Notes under the pieces: generated by a model
What the model was told of the DNA's origin: nothing
Databases searched by the model: none
Seen by the model: the letters and a program-made list of their open reading frames with translations, nothing else
Position numbers and translations under genes: made by a program
DNA from: Streptomyces scabichelini
Lineage (GTDB): Bacteria > Actinomycetota > Actinomycetes > Streptomycetales > Streptomycetaceae
DNA: 64,000 nt
Direction of reading: 5' to 3'
Assembly: GCF_011045015.1 (NCBI RefSeq)
Contig: NZ_JAAKZY010000015.1
Coordinates: forward strand, 1 to 64,000
In this document: positions 43,413-53,007 of the stretch, in pieces
How positions within the stretch are numbered: the stretch's first letter is position 1
How the letters are laid out: each line of letters opens with the position of its first letter

Positions 43413-46356
43413 GTGCTGCCAGCGCCTTGCCGAGCAGAGCCGTGCGGTCGGCCGCCGCGGTGACGTGCTCCAGGCCGAAGCCGAGCAGCACGGTGTCACG
43501 CGTGGTGACCGCTGCGTACGTCTTGAAGAGCTCGCCGGTACGTCCCCAGTCCCGGGCGACCGCGGGGCTGCCCGCGGGCGGACCGGGCACGTTCCAGGCC
43601 CCGAGCGACGACTCGAAGCCCTCGGTCTCGCCTGCCGTGCCGCCGATCACTACGGAGGCGTTGTCGGCGAGGACGCCACGGCCTGCGGCGGAGCCGTCGC
43701 TGATATAGCTCAACGAGATCTCCACCGCCTTTCCGGCGTACGCGGAGAGATCGAAGTTGACCTCCTGCCAGCCCTCGGAGTTCCCGGTGAGGCTGTTCCA
43801 GGAACCGCTCGTGCCGGTCGGCGTGCAGCCGGCCGGGCCCCGGGTCAGATAGCGCTTGAGGGCGGGGTGCTGCTGGATGAAGTACCCGGCCTCGCACTCG
43901 GCGGGCACCGCGGTGCTGGTGGCGCCGCCCTTCTCCGGGAGTGTGGTCCAGTCGTCGGCCCCGGCCGTGTGCGCTTCGAGCACCGCGTGGTCGTAGCCCG
44001 GCTCGGTCTCCCACAGGAGCCGCGTGCGCAGGGCGGGCGCGTCCGCCGCGCTCACTCCGGTGAGGTCGATGGTGCGGGTCAGGCGGTTCCAGGCCAGGTC
44101 GGAGTGGGTGACGGCCGCCATGTACGCGCCTTCGTAGGGGCCGTACGGGTTGACGCTCCCGGGGTACTGGCCCGCTCCCGCACTCGCGAACTGCGGGTAC
44201 TTGTCCGCGGGCAGGGTGTCGGAGGTGACGGCGTACGCTCCGGCCGCGTTCAGCGGATTGCCGGGCGCGTCACCGAGCGCGCCGGCGGCGCCCGTCAGCT
44301 TTCCGGAACCGTCGAACGCCTTGGCGCCCGGAGTCGTCGTGCGCGAGAAGGCGCCGAGGTAGTACTGGCTGAAGTCGTTCGTCGTGGCGCCCGGCAGGGC
44401 GACGGTTCCGCCCGCCTGCTCGCCCGCCTCGACCAGCTTGCCGCCCTCGTTGAGGTAGGCACGCAGCTGCAGCTGAGTGGCGGAGCCGGGGCGGTCGGCG
44501 CCCGTGTAGTGGACGACCGTCCTGAAGTGGCCGAGGACCCCGAGCGCGTCCGGTGCGCCCTGTGTGGCGACGTCCCAGACCAGCGGCTTGCGGCCGTTGG
44601 CCTTCAAGGCGTCGACGTAGGTCTGGGCCTGGGTGGCGGCGGCGCCCTCCTCGGCGACCACCAGCGTGTCGGCGCGCGGCCGTTCGGCGACCGTGTACGT
44701 GAAGTGCTCGCTGGAGGTGGGCTTTCCCCTCCGGGTCTCGCCGGTGAACCAGACCTCGACCTTGTCGCCCGGCTCGCCGTCCTGGACCTGCGCCCGGTAC
44801 TCGTCGAAGTGGAGGTTGTCCTCGCCTCCGAAGGTCTCGCCGCCGTCCCAGGCCTTGAGTGCCTGGTCGTGCGTACGGCCGCCGTTGACGCGGTACTTGA
44901 GCTCCTTGTCGCGTACGGACTTGCGGGCGACGACGGAGATCTCCTGGTCGGCGCCGCGCGAGTACGACGTCGTGAAGGTGGCCGGGGTGAAGTCCGGGGC
45001 GTCGATGCCGACCGGGGACTTGGGCTGGTCGGGCCGGGCGGCGGCCTCGCCTACGGAGAGCGCGAACGGGATGTTCTTCTCGAACTCCTGCCGGATCAGC
45101 TTCTCGTCGTCCGGGAAGGTGAAGATCGACTCGCAGTCCGCCGCGTTCCAGGCGTCGTTCGGGTCGACGTTCGACGCGGTCTGGCAGGTCGACATCTCGG
45201 GGGTGAACATCGAGAGGCCGTTGACGTTGGACGCGTGACCGTCAGCCTCGCCGTTGGTCGTGTAGAGCTCGGAGGAGACCTGCGGGCGGTAGCCGGGGAT
45301 CGCCGGCTTCTCGGGCGTTCCGGCGAGGGACTTGTAGACCACGTCGTCGGGGCTCGGCGTCGCCACCTGCCAGCCGACTCCGTAGAGGATCAGTTCGGCG
45401 GCGGAGTGGTAGTTGATGCCGTACTCGAAGCCGATGCGCTTCTGGAACGAGTCCAGGGCCTTGGTCTCGGGCTCGGAGCCCGGGCTCGCGCCGCGGTAGG
45501 TCTGGCTCGTGGGGTACGGGGACGAACCCTCGTTGTCATAGCCCCACTTGTAGGCGAAGTTGCGGTTGAGGTCGACGCCGTCGCCGGTGGTCCAGGCGCC
45601 GTCGCCGTTGACGTCCCGCATGTTCTTGCGCCACTGACGGTCGCCCTCGGGCTTGAACGTCCAGTCGTAGCCGTCGGGGTTGGCGGAGAGGACGAACCAC
45701 AGCTCGGTGGAGTCCACGAGCTTGGTGATCCGCTGGTCCTTGCCGTAGTTGTCGAGGTAGTGGTGCATCAGGCGCCGGTTCATCTCCGGCGTGATCCACT
45801 CACGGGCGTGCTGGTTGGACATGTACAGCACGGAGGGCTTGGCGCCGTCCTTGGTCTTCTTGGCGCCCTTGGTGAGCTTGAGGGCCAGGATGTCCTGTCC
45901 CTGGACGGACTTGCCGATGGAGACGACCTTGGTGAGGGACGGATGCTTCTGCCCCGTCCTGACGATCTCCTCCTTGAGGTTGCCCTTTCCGCTGTACGGC
46001 CGGTAGACACCGTCCCCCGCGGCCGCCACACGCGCGCGTGCCTTGGCCGAGAGCTTGTGCTCGGTGAGGTCGACGCCCTTCTTCTCCAGTTGCCCGGCCT
46101 GCTTGTCGGTGAGGTACACCTCGACCGTGGCCGTGCCCTTCTCGGGTGCCTGCTCCCCCAGTTCGTGTCCGTCCTGGCCGGCCGCGAGAAGCAGGGGTAA
46201 CTGTTCCTTCGTGACGTCGGCACGGAAGATCTTGACCTCGTCCGCGCCCGGGTCGGGTTGCGCACTGGCGTCGTCCGCCTGCGCCATGGGCGCCAGCCCC
46301 GCCCCGCCCAGCAACAGCGCACCGACAGCGAGGATCGATCTCGCTCTTCGTCTCAT
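43402..46356 (-). CDS. secreted M14 zinc carboxypeptidase, large form
   Basis: A 984-residue exported metallopeptidase. The signal peptide is about 1-29 (SILAVGALLLGGAGLAPMAQA). The N-terminal pro-region reaches about 120. In the M14 domain (about 120-440), zinc ligands are H and E of SNQHAREWITPE (near 188) and H of INYHSAAELILYG (near 311); the catalytic Glu is in LSMFTPEMSTCQ (near 390). The large C-terminal half contains a GATase/ThuA-like segment and an immune-inhibitor-A-like beta-sandwich (SWNSLTGNSEGWQEVNFDL). It probably trims extracellular peptides. Confidence 0.88.
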   Translation of the reverse strand: MRRRARSILAVGALLLGGAGLAPMAQADDASAQPDPGADEVKIFRADVTKEQLPLLLAAGQDGHELGEQAPEKGTATVEVYLTDKQAGQLEKKGVDLTEHKLSAKARARVAAAGDGVYRPYSGKGNLKEEIVRTGQKHPSLTKVVSIGKSVQGQDILALKLTKGAKKTKDGAKPSVLYMSNQHAREWITPEMNRRLMHHYLDNYGKDQRITKLVDSTELWFVLSANPDGYDWTFKPEGDRQWRKNMRDVNGDGAWTTGDGVDLNRNFAYKWGYDNEGSSPYPTSQTYRGASPGSEPETKALDSFQKRIGFEYGINYHSAAELILYGVGWQVATPSPDDVVYKSLAGTPEKPAIPGYRPQVSSELYTTNGEADGHASNVNGLSMFTPEMSTCQTASNVDPNDAWNAADCESIFTFPDDEKLIRQEFEKNIPFALSVGEAAARPDQPKSPVGIDAPDFTPATFTTSYSRGADQEISVVARKSVRDKELKYRVNGGRTHDQALKAWDGGETFGGEDNLHFDEYRAQVQDGEPGDKVEVWFTGETRRGKPTSSEHFTYTVAERPRADTLVVAEEGAAATQAQTYVDALKANGRKPLVWDVATQGAPDALGVLGHFRTVVHYTGADRPGSATQLQLRAYLNEGGKLVEAGEQAGGTVALPGATTNDFSQYYLGAFSRTTTPGAKAFDGSGKLTGAAGALGDAPGNPLNAAGAYAVTSDTLPADKYPQFASAGAGQYPGSVNPYGPYEGAYMAAVTHSDLAWNRLTRTIDLTGVSAADAPALRTRLLWETEPGYDHAVLEAHTAGADDWTTLPEKGGATSTAVPAECEAGYFIQQHPALKRYLTRGPAGCTPTGTSGSWNSLTGNSEGWQEVNFDLSAYAGKAVEISLSYISDGSAAGRGVLADNASVVIGGTAGETEGFESSLGAWNVPGPPAGSPAVARDWGRTGELFKTYAAVTTRDTVLLGFGLEHVTAAADRTALLGKALAALKG

Positions 46357-46470
46357 GAGCCCCCCTTGCAGTAGTTCGCCACAGCAGCGAACAGGTGCCA
46401 GGCTCATGACACTTCAGGGTCGAGTCAAGAGCGCCTTAAGGCCAGACAAGAGGGCTCAAAGGCAGACGAA

Positions 46471-46510
46471 CGCCGGTGCCGACGATCCCATGTGGGCGTC
46501 AGCACCGGCG
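46471..46510. terminator. whiA operon terminator
   Basis: CGCCGGTGC (46471-46479) pairs with 46502-46510, extended inside by GACG/CGTC. An outer CTCAAAG/CTTTGAG pair (46455-46461, 46511-46517) lengthens it. It lies 63 bases after the whiA stop on the minus strand. A small TTGGTCCCG direct repeat (46529-46548) precedes it. Confidence 0.65.
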
Positions 46511-46572
46511 CTTTGAGTCAAAGGATCCCATTGGTCCCGTTGGTCCCGTACGGCCATATCGGCCCGCGGGAG

Positions 46573-47562
46573 TCAGCCCACGAGGTTGTCGGCCAGTTCC
46601 TCGGAGAGGGTGGACTCCGTCCCCGGGATGCCCAGGTCCTGGGCCTTCTTGTCGGCCATGGCGAGCAGTCTGCGGATACGGCCGGCGACGGCGTCCTTGG
46701 TCAGCGGCGGGTCGGCGAGCGCGCCCAACTCCTCCAGGGAGGCCTGCTTGTGCTCCATGCGCAGCCGTCCGGCAGCGGCGAGGTGCTCCGGGACCTCGTC
46801 GCCGAGGATCTCCAGAGCGCGCTGTACGCGGGCTCCCGCGGCGACGGCGGCGCGGGCCGAGCGGCGCAGATTGGCGTCGTCGAAGTTGGCGAGGCGGTTG
46901 GCGGTGGCGCGCACTTCGCGCCGCATGCGCCGCTCCTCCCAGGCGAGCACGGACTCGTGGGCGCCGAGGCGGGTCAGCAGGGCGCCGATCGCGTCACCGT
47001 CGCGGACGACGACCCGGTCGACGCCGCGCACCTCGCGGGCCTTGCTGGCGATCTGGAGTCTGCGGGCCGCGCCGACCAGCGCGAGCGCCGCCTCGGGGCC
47101 GGGGCAGGTCACCTCCAGGGAGGACGACCGGCCCGGTTCGGTCAGCGAGCCGTGCGCCAGGAACGCTCCGCGCCAGGCGGCCTCGGCGTCGCAGGTGGCC
47201 CCCGAGACCACCTGCGGAGGCAGCCCCCGGATCGGACGTCCACGGCCGTCGACGAGCCCCGTCTGGCGGGCCAGCTGGTCGCCGCCCGCGACGACGCGGA
47301 CGACATAGCGCGAGCCGCGGCGCAGGCCGCCGGGAGCCATCACGATCAGCTCGGAGCTGTGGCCGAAGATCTCCAGGATGTCCCGTTTGAGGCGGCGCGC
47401 CGCCATCGCGGTGTCCAGCTCCGCCTCGATCACGATTCGGCCGCTCACCAGGTGGAGGCCGCCGGCGAACCGCAGGATGGCGGATACCTCCGCCTTTCTG
47501 CAGCAGGTCCGGGTGACGGGGAGCCGGGAGATCTCGTCCTTCACCGCTGCCGTCATCGCCAT
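46573..47562 (-). CDS. whiA: WhiA sporulation regulator
   Basis: A 329-residue DNA-binding protein that works with WhiB in sporulation-specific transcription and stops aerial growth before septation. N-terminal LAGLIDADG-homing-endonuclease-like fold ([19 protein letters not shown] near 18-36) and C-terminal HTH ([38 protein letters not shown]). Its start overlaps the yvcK stop by 10 bases, closing the uvrC-rapZ-yvcK-whiA unit. Confidence 0.95.
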   Translation of the reverse strand: MAMTAAVKDEISRLPVTRTCCRKAEVSAILRFAGGLHLVSGRIVIEAELDTAMAARRLKRDILEIFGHSSELIVMAPGGLRRGSRYVVRVVAGGDQLARQTGLVDGRGRPIRGLPPQVVSGATCDAEAAWRGAFLAHGSLTEPGRSSSLEVTCPGPEAALALVGAARRLQIASKAREVRGVDRVVVRDGDAIGALLTRLGAHESVLAWEERRMRREVRATANRLANFDDANLRRSARAAVAAGARVQRALEILGDEVPEHLAAAGRLRMEHKQASLEELGALADPPLTKDAVAGRIRRLLAMADKKAQDLGIPGTESTLSEELADNLVG

Positions 47563-48620
47563 GGGCCGATCCTTCCATGCATCCGAAAAATACGGTCGTA
47601 CGCGGCGGCCAACAGCTCCGGGTCGTGCCTTGGAGACCCATCGGTCCGGGCCACCGGCGCCAGCTCGACCGCGGCCCCGAACCGCTGGGCGGCTTCGGTG
47701 AGTAAATCGCGGTCGGGCACGGCGGCCTCGTCGGCCAGTACCACGTCCAGGGCGAGTTTAGGGGCGTGTCGTCCCAAAACCTCCAAATGACGCTGCGGGG
47801 AGAAGCCTTCGGTTTCTCCGGGCTGCGGGGCGAGGTTCAGGGAGAGCACCCGGCGCGCCTTCGTCTCGGTGAGGGCGTCGAGCAGCTCGGGCACGAGCAG
47901 GTGCGGGATCACCGAGGAGAACCAGGAGCCGGGGCCGAGGACCACCCAGTCCGCGTCGAGGACCGCCGCGACGGCCTCGGGGACGGCGGGCGGGTCGTGC
48001 GGCACGAGGTGCACGGACTGCACCTCGCCGGTTGTGAGGGCGACGGTGGCCTGGCCGCGTACCGTTTCGATGTCGTCGGGCCGCTCCGCGTCGTGCCCCT
48101 TGACCAGGGCCTGGAGCTCCAGGGGTACGGCGGACATGGGCAGCACGCGCCCCTGGGCGCCCAGGAGCTTGCCGACCAGGTCAAGGGCCTGGACATGATC
48201 GCCGAGCTGCTCCCAGAGGGCGACGATCAGCAGGTTGCCGACCGCGTGTTCGTGCAGGTCGCCCTGGGACTGGAAGCGGTGCTGGATGACACGGGCCCAG
48301 GTCTGGCCCCAGTCGTCGTCGCCGCACAGGGCCGCGAGGGCCTTGCGCAGATCGCCGGGCGGGAGCACGCCCAGCTCGTCCCGGAGGCGGCCGCTGGAGC
48401 CGCCGTCGTCGGCGACCGTGACGACCGCGGTGAGGTCGCCGGTGATGCGGCGCAGGGCGGCGAGCGAGGCGGACAGGCCCATGCCGCCGCCGAGCGCGAC
48501 GACCTTGGGCTGCGCGCCGCGGCGGCGCGGCTTGCCCCCGCGCGCCTCGGAGGGCTTGCCGCCGCGGCCTTCGGGACCGATCCGGCGCAGCCTGCTCAGC
48601 CGCAGAGTACGACCCGTCAT
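47553..48620 (-). CDS. YvcK/CofD-like gluconeogenesis-factor protein
   Basis: A 355-residue CofD-like protein. [18 protein letters not shown] near 40-57, [18 protein letters not shown] near 67, [16 protein letters not shown] near 121, and [20 protein letters not shown] near 228. YvcK proteins bind UDP-sugars and affect carbon metabolism and morphology. The N terminus (1-38) is basic and repetitive ([18 protein letters not shown]). The start overlaps the rapZ stop (ATGA). Confidence 0.9.
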   Translation of the reverse strand: MTGRTLRLSRLRRIGPEGRGGKPSEARGGKPRRRGAQPKVVALGGGMGLSASLAALRRITGDLTAVVTVADDGGSSGRLRDELGVLPPGDLRKALAALCGDDDWGQTWARVIQHRFQSQGDLHEHAVGNLLIVALWEQLGDHVQALDLVGKLLGAQGRVLPMSAVPLELQALVKGHDAERPDDIETVRGQATVALTTGEVQSVHLVPHDPPAVPEAVAAVLDADWVVLGPGSWFSSVIPHLLVPELLDALTETKARRVLSLNLAPQPGETEGFSPQRHLEVLGRHAPKLALDVVLADEAAVPDRDLLTEAAQRFGAAVELAPVARTDGSPRHDPELLAAAYDRIFRMHGRIGPWR

Positions 48621-49654
48621 TCGCGGCCCATGTCCCGGTGGACGACGACCGTCTCCACTCCCTCGGACACCAGGCGGGCGGCGAGCTTCTCCGACATCGC
48701 GACGGAGCGGTGCTTGCCGCCGGTGCAGCCGACGGCGATCGTCACGTAACGCTTGCCCTCGCGGCGGTAGCCGGCCTGCACGAGGCGCAGCAGCTCGGCG
48801 TACCGGTCGAGGAACTCCTTGGCGCCGGGCTGGTTGAAGACGTACGCCGCGACCTCCTCGTTGAGGCCGGTGTACTGGCGCAGCTCAGGGACCCAGTGCG
48901 GGTTGGGCAGGAAGCGCATGTCCACGACCAGGTCGGCGTCGACCGGCAGGCCGTACTTGAAGCCGAAGGACATGACCGTGGCCCGCAGCTCGGGCTCCTC
49001 CTCGCCGGCGAACTGGGCGTCCATCTTGGCGCGCAGCTCGTGCACGTTCAGGCTGGAGGTGTCGATCACCAGGTCGGCGTCGCCGCGCAGCTCGCGCAGC
49101 AGCTCACGCTCGGCGGCGATGCCGTCGACGATGCGGCCGTCGCCCTGGAGGGGGTGCGGACGGCGTACGGATTCGAAGCGGCGCACCAGGGCGTCGTCGG
49201 AGGACTCCAGGAAGACGATCCGCCGGGTGACGTGCTTGGCCTCCAGGTCGGCGAGGGATTCGCGGAGGTTGTCGAAGAAACGGCGGCCCCGTACGTCGAC
49301 GACGACCGCGATCCTGGCGACGTTGCCCTGGGAGCGGGCGCCGAGCTCCACCATGGTGGGGATCAGCGCGGGCGGCAGGTTGTCGACGACGAACCAGCCG
49401 AGGTCCTCCAGACACTTGGCTGCGGTGGACCGGCCCGCGCCGGACATGCCGGAGATGATCACCAGCTCGGGGATGGCCGCCTCGGGGACCCCGGCTGTTT
49501 CGATGCCCGTACTCACCTGTTCTCCGTCTTGCTGACCTGCTTCGGGCAGCGAGTGCTCTGCGCTCGCTTCCTTCTGCGGTTTCTCGTGTTCCGCCGTGTG
49601 CTCTGTTACCTGTTCCGCTGTGCGCTCTGTGTCGTGCGCGTCCTGCTCGTTCAT
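48617..49654 (-). CDS. rapZ: RapZ-family nucleotide-binding protein
   Basis: A 345-residue P-loop protein (Walker [10 protein letters not shown] near 69-77; [10 protein letters not shown]-terminal [22 protein letters not shown] near 312). Family members bind GlmZ/GlmY RNA in enterobacteria; in actinobacteria the role is less clear. Residues 1-60 are an acidic Glu/Gln/His-rich extension not found in typical RapZ. The start overlaps the uvrC stop (ATGA). Confidence 0.9.
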   Translation of the reverse strand: MNEQDAHDTERTAEQVTEHTAEHEKPQKEASAEHSLPEAGQQDGEQVSTGIETAGVPEAAIPELVIISGMSGAGRSTAAKCLEDLGWFVVDNLPPALIPTMVELGARSQGNVARIAVVVDVRGRRFFDNLRESLADLEAKHVTRRIVFLESSDDALVRRFESVRRPHPLQGDGRIVDGIAAERELLRELRGDADLVIDTSSLNVHELRAKMDAQFAGEEEPELRATVMSFGFKYGLPVDADLVVDMRFLPNPHWVPELRQYTGLNEEVAAYVFNQPGAKEFLDRYAELLRLVQAGYRREGKRYVTIAVGCTGGKHRSVAMSEKLAARLVSEGVETVVVHRDMGRE

Positions 49655-51705
49655 GGCTCCTGCCCCCGTCGCTCGTCCGAGGCGCCCGCGGATACGGGCT
49701 CCCCCGCGGAACCCGCCGTCGTTTCGGGTCCTGCGTCTGCTACCTGTTCCTCGTCTTCAATGATCTCTCCAGTCGCCGTGTTCACGGCGGGGGCGGCCGG
49801 GGTCGCCTGGGCAAGGGCCACGGCGATCACCTCGGCCGTCTTGCGGCCTATGCCGGGAACCTCGCAGATCTGCTCGATCGTCGCGGACCGAAGCTTCTTC
49901 AGCGAACCGAAATGCTTGATCAGCGCCTGTTTGCGCGTCTCGCCGAGGCCCGGCACGTCGTCCAGCGGGCTCGCCTTGAAGCGCCTGGCCCGCTTCGTGC
50001 GCTGGTAGGTGATCGCGAAGCGGTGCGCCTCGTCGCGTACACGCTGAAGAAGATAGAGCCCCTCGCTGGTGCGCGGGAGCACCACCGGGTCGTCGTCGCC
50101 GGGCAGCCAGACCTCTTCGAGGCGTTTGGCGAGACCGCAGACGACGATGTCGTCGATGCCGAGCTCGTCGAGGGCCTTCTGGGCGGCCGCGACCTGCGGC
50201 TGCCCGCCGTCGACGACGACGAGCTGCGGCGGGTACGCGAACCGCTTGGGCCGCCCGTCGTCCTCGGTGAGCGTGTTCTCCCCGTCCGCCCACTCGCCGG
50301 TCTTCTCCTTCTCGGCGAGGTAGCGCTTGAAGCGGCGGGTGATCACCTCGTGCATGGAGCGGACGTCGTCCTGGCCCGCGAAGCCCTTGATCTGGAAGCG
50401 GCGGTACTCGCTCTTGCGCTGAAGGCCGTCCTCGAAGACCACCATGGAGGCCACGACGTCGTCTCCCTGGAGATGCGAGATGTCGTAGCACTCGATCCGC
50501 AGGGGCGCGCTGTCCAGGTCGAGGGCCTCGGCGATCTCCTCCAGGGCGCGCGAGCGGGTGGTCAGGTCGGAGGCGCGCTTCGTCTTGTGCAGCCCGAGCG
50601 CCTGGAGCGCGTTGCGCTGCACGGTCTCCATGAGGGCCTTCTTGTCGCCGCGCTGCGGGATGCGCAGCGAGACATTGGACCCCCGGCGCGTGGTGAGCCA
50701 CTCCTGCACGGGCTCCACCGGGTCGGGCAGCGCCGGGACGAGCACCTCCTTGGGTACGGAGTCGCCGGTCTCCTCGCCGTACAGCTGCTGGAGGGCGTGC
50801 TCGACGAGATCGCCGGTGGTGACGGCCTCCACCTTGTCCGTCACCCAGCCGCGCTGACCGCGCACGCGTCCGCCCCGTACGTGGAAGATCTGCACGGCGG
50901 CTTCCAGCTCGTCCTCGGCGACCGCCATCAGGTCGGCGTCCGTCGCGTCGGCCAGCACGACCGCGTTCTTCTCCATGGCCTTCTTGAGGGCCCCTATGTC
51001 GTCGCGGAGGCGGGCCGCCCGCTCGTACTCCATCTCCTCGGCCGCGTCCGTCATCTGCCGTTCCAGACGACGGATGTACGTCCCCGTGCGGCCGGCCATG
51101 AAGTCGCAGAACTCCTCGGCGAGTTCGCGATGGTCCTCGGCGGAGACCCGCTCGACGCAGGGGGCCGAGCACTTGCCGATGTAGCCGAGCAGGCAGGGAC
51201 GGCCGGTGCGCTCGGCGTTCTTGAAGACGCCGGCGGAGCAGGTGCGGACGGGGAAGACGCGCAGCAGGAGGTCCACGGTGTCGCGGATCGCCCACGCGTG
51301 CCCGTACGGGCCGAAGTACCGCACGCCCTTGCGCTTCTGGCCGCGCATCACCTGCACGCGCGGGAACCGCTCGTTCATCGTGACCGCGAGGTACGGGTAG
51401 CTCTTGTCGTCGCGGTACTTGACGTTGAACCGGGGGTCGTACTCCTTGATCCAGGAGTACTCCAGCTGCAGCGCCTCGACCTCCGTGGACACCACCGTCC
51501 ACTCCACCGACGCGGCCGTCGTGACCATGGTGCGCGTACGCGGATGGAGGCCTGCCAGGTCCTGGAAGTAGCTGGCCAGGCGCTGGCGCAGGCTCTTCGC
51601 CTTTCCTACGTAGATCACCCGGCGGTGCTCGTCGCGGAACTTGTAGACCCCCGGCGAGTCGGGGATCTGCCCCGGCTTGGGGCGGTAGCTGGAGGGGTCG
51701 GCCAT
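49651..51705 (-). CDS. uvrC: UvrC excinuclease subunit
   Basis: A 684-residue nuclease that makes both incisions in nucleotide excision repair. GIY-YIG domain at the N terminus ([20 protein letters not shown] near 19-38), Cys-containing region ([11 protein letters not shown] near 155), UVR motif ([20 protein letters not shown] near 213-232), RNase-H-like nuclease domain ([32 protein letters not shown]) and C-terminal tandem HhH ([32 protein letters not shown] near 620). The extra C-terminal tail (about 640-684) is acidic/Ala-rich. Confidence 0.95.
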   Translation of the reverse strand: MADPSSYRPKPGQIPDSPGVYKFRDEHRRVIYVGKAKSLRQRLASYFQDLAGLHPRTRTMVTTAASVEWTVVSTEVEALQLEYSWIKEYDPRFNVKYRDDKSYPYLAVTMNERFPRVQVMRGQKRKGVRYFGPYGHAWAIRDTVDLLLRVFPVRTCSAGVFKNAERTGRPCLLGYIGKCSAPCVERVSAEDHRELAEEFCDFMAGRTGTYIRRLERQMTDAAEEMEYERAARLRDDIGALKKAMEKNAVVLADATDADLMAVAEDELEAAVQIFHVRGGRVRGQRGWVTDKVEAVTTGDLVEHALQQLYGEETGDSVPKEVLVPALPDPVEPVQEWLTTRRGSNVSLRIPQRGDKKALMETVQRNALQALGLHKTKRASDLTTRSRALEEIAEALDLDSAPLRIECYDISHLQGDDVVASMVVFEDGLQRKSEYRRFQIKGFAGQDDVRSMHEVITRRFKRYLAEKEKTGEWADGENTLTEDDGRPKRFAYPPQLVVVDGGQPQVAAAQKALDELGIDDIVVCGLAKRLEEVWLPGDDDPVVLPRTSEGLYLLQRVRDEAHRFAITYQRTKRARRFKASPLDDVPGLGETRKQALIKHFGSLKKLRSATIEQICEVPGIGRKTAEVIAVALAQATPAAPAVNTATGEIIEDEEQVADAGPETTAGSAGEPVSAGASDERRGQEP

Positions 51706-51826
51706 GTCTCACACCCTACTGGCGAGGTGTGACAGCGCGGCGGCCCTGTGGACGGAGCCGCAGTGCCCCCTGTGGATGGGCACGCTGTGGCTCTGTGGAC
51801 GGGAACGTTGTGGCCCCTGAACGGGG

Positions 51827-52498
51827 TCAGCGCGACTCCAGAAACGTGAGGACGGCGAGGACGCGACGGTGGTCGTCGGCAGCCTCCGGCAGGCGCAGTT
51901 TGCCCAGGATGCTTCGGACGTGCTTCTCGACGGTGCCCTCGGTCACCCACAGCCGGCGGCCGATGCCGGCGTTGGAGCGGCCCTCCGCCATGAGGGCCAG
52001 GACCTCGCGCTCCCGGGCACTGAGGACGGCCAGGGGATCGTCCCGGCGCTGGGCTGTGACCAGTTCCCGCACCAGGGAGGGATCGACGACCGAGCCGCCC
52101 TTGCTGATCCGGTCCAGGGCCTCGATGAACTCGTCCACGACCGTGACCCGGCTCTTGAGGAGATAGCCGATCCGGCGACCGCCGGCCAGCAACTCCAGGG
52201 CGTCCTCGACCTCCACGAACGCGGACAGGACGAGGATGCCGAGCGAGGGGTGGCGCTCACGGATCGTGCGGGCCGCCTTCAGGCCCTCGGTGGAGTGGTT
52301 CGGGGGCATCCTTATGTCGACGATGACCAGATCCGGACGGCGTTCCTCGACCAGCTCGAGGAGCCGGCCCGCGTCGCCCGCCTGGCCCGCCACCTCGTAT
52401 CCGAGTCGTTCGCAGAGGCTGGCCAGACCCTCCCTGAGCAGGACGTCGTCGTCCGCGAGGACGACCCTCCCGCGCGCGGGCCGCTGTGCTGCGTCCAT
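51827..52498 (-). CDS. LuxR/NarL-type response regulator
   Basis: A 223-residue regulator with an N-terminal receiver (acidic VLADDDVLLREG near 13; phosphorylatable Asp in LVIVDIRMPP near 61; Lys in YLLKSRV near 115) and a C-terminal HTH_LuxR domain (LSAREREVLALMAEGRSNAG; VTEGTVEKHVRSILGKL near 186-202). ATG 52498 has GGGGGAG 6-7 bases upstream. It is probably the output partner of the histidine kinase at 53008-55764, from which it is separated by a small plus-strand gene. Confidence 0.88.
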   Translation of the reverse strand: MDAAQRPARGRVVLADDDVLLREGLASLCERLGYEVAGQAGDAGRLLELVEERRPDLVIVDIRMPPNHSTEGLKAARTIRERHPSLGILVLSAFVEVEDALELLAGGRRIGYLLKSRVTVVDEFIEALDRISKGGSVVDPSLVRELVTAQRRDDPLAVLSAREREVLALMAEGRSNAGIGRRLWVTEGTVEKHVRSILGKLRLPEAADDHRRVLAVLTFLESR

Positions 52499-52588
52499 GG
52501 TCGCTCCCCCGTCCGCTTGCCCGACCGGTGTGGTGCGCCTCCAACAGCCTGCCTGACATGGCCACTTACGGCTAGCAGGAAGGACACG

Positions 52589-52903
52589 ATGGCGGCGGAC
52601 CGGAAACCCCCTTTGGGGGCTGGCCCTGACGACACGGGGGCCGCGCGGGGCCGATGCTCGTACCAGTGCAGATGCGGTGGACCGGCCGGCCCGGGCGAGG
52701 GGCGGCGATCGACGGACGAAGGGCTGCGGGCGATGCGACGGATGCGGATCGAGAAACCACGGCGGTCGGTCCGCGTCCGCGCATACGCGGACGAGGAGCG
52801 GTACGGCGACGGTGTGCTGTCCGGCCTCGATCCGCGGGACCTCGACGTCGTACGCGCCAAGCGCCTCCAGTCGGCACGACACGGCGGGACTCCCCGCCCC
52901 TGA
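52589..52903 (+). CDS. small hypothetical protein with CxxxCxC motif
   Basis: A 104-residue protein from ATG 52589 with GGAAGGA 6 bases upstream and strong third-position G/C. It carries RCSYQCRCG near 23-31 and an Arg-rich middle (MRRMRIEKPRRSVRVRAYADEE). No known domain is recognised. It lies divergently between the response regulator and the kinase gene and may belong to the same locus. Confidence 0.6.
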   Translation: MAADRKPPLGAGPDDTGAARGRCSYQCRCGGPAGPGEGRRSTDEGLRAMRRMRIEKPRRSVRVRAYADEERYGDGVLSGLDPRDLDVVRAKRLQSARHGGTPRP

Positions 52904-52936
52904 AGCCGGACGGTTGCCTCACCGTCCGCACAGACC

Positions 52937-53006
52937 GCCCGGAGCGTACGCAGTGACCGAGTCCAGGACTCCCCCTCGTTGGACCCCTGCCGCGTACGCT
53001 CCGGGC
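52937..53006. terminator. bidirectional terminator between 52903 and the kinase gene
   Basis: GCCCGGAGCGTACGC (52937-52951) pairs over 15 bp with 52992-53006. A small inner hairpin GAGTCC/GGACTC (52959-52971) lies in the loop. Confidence 0.7.
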
Positions 53007-53007
53007 G

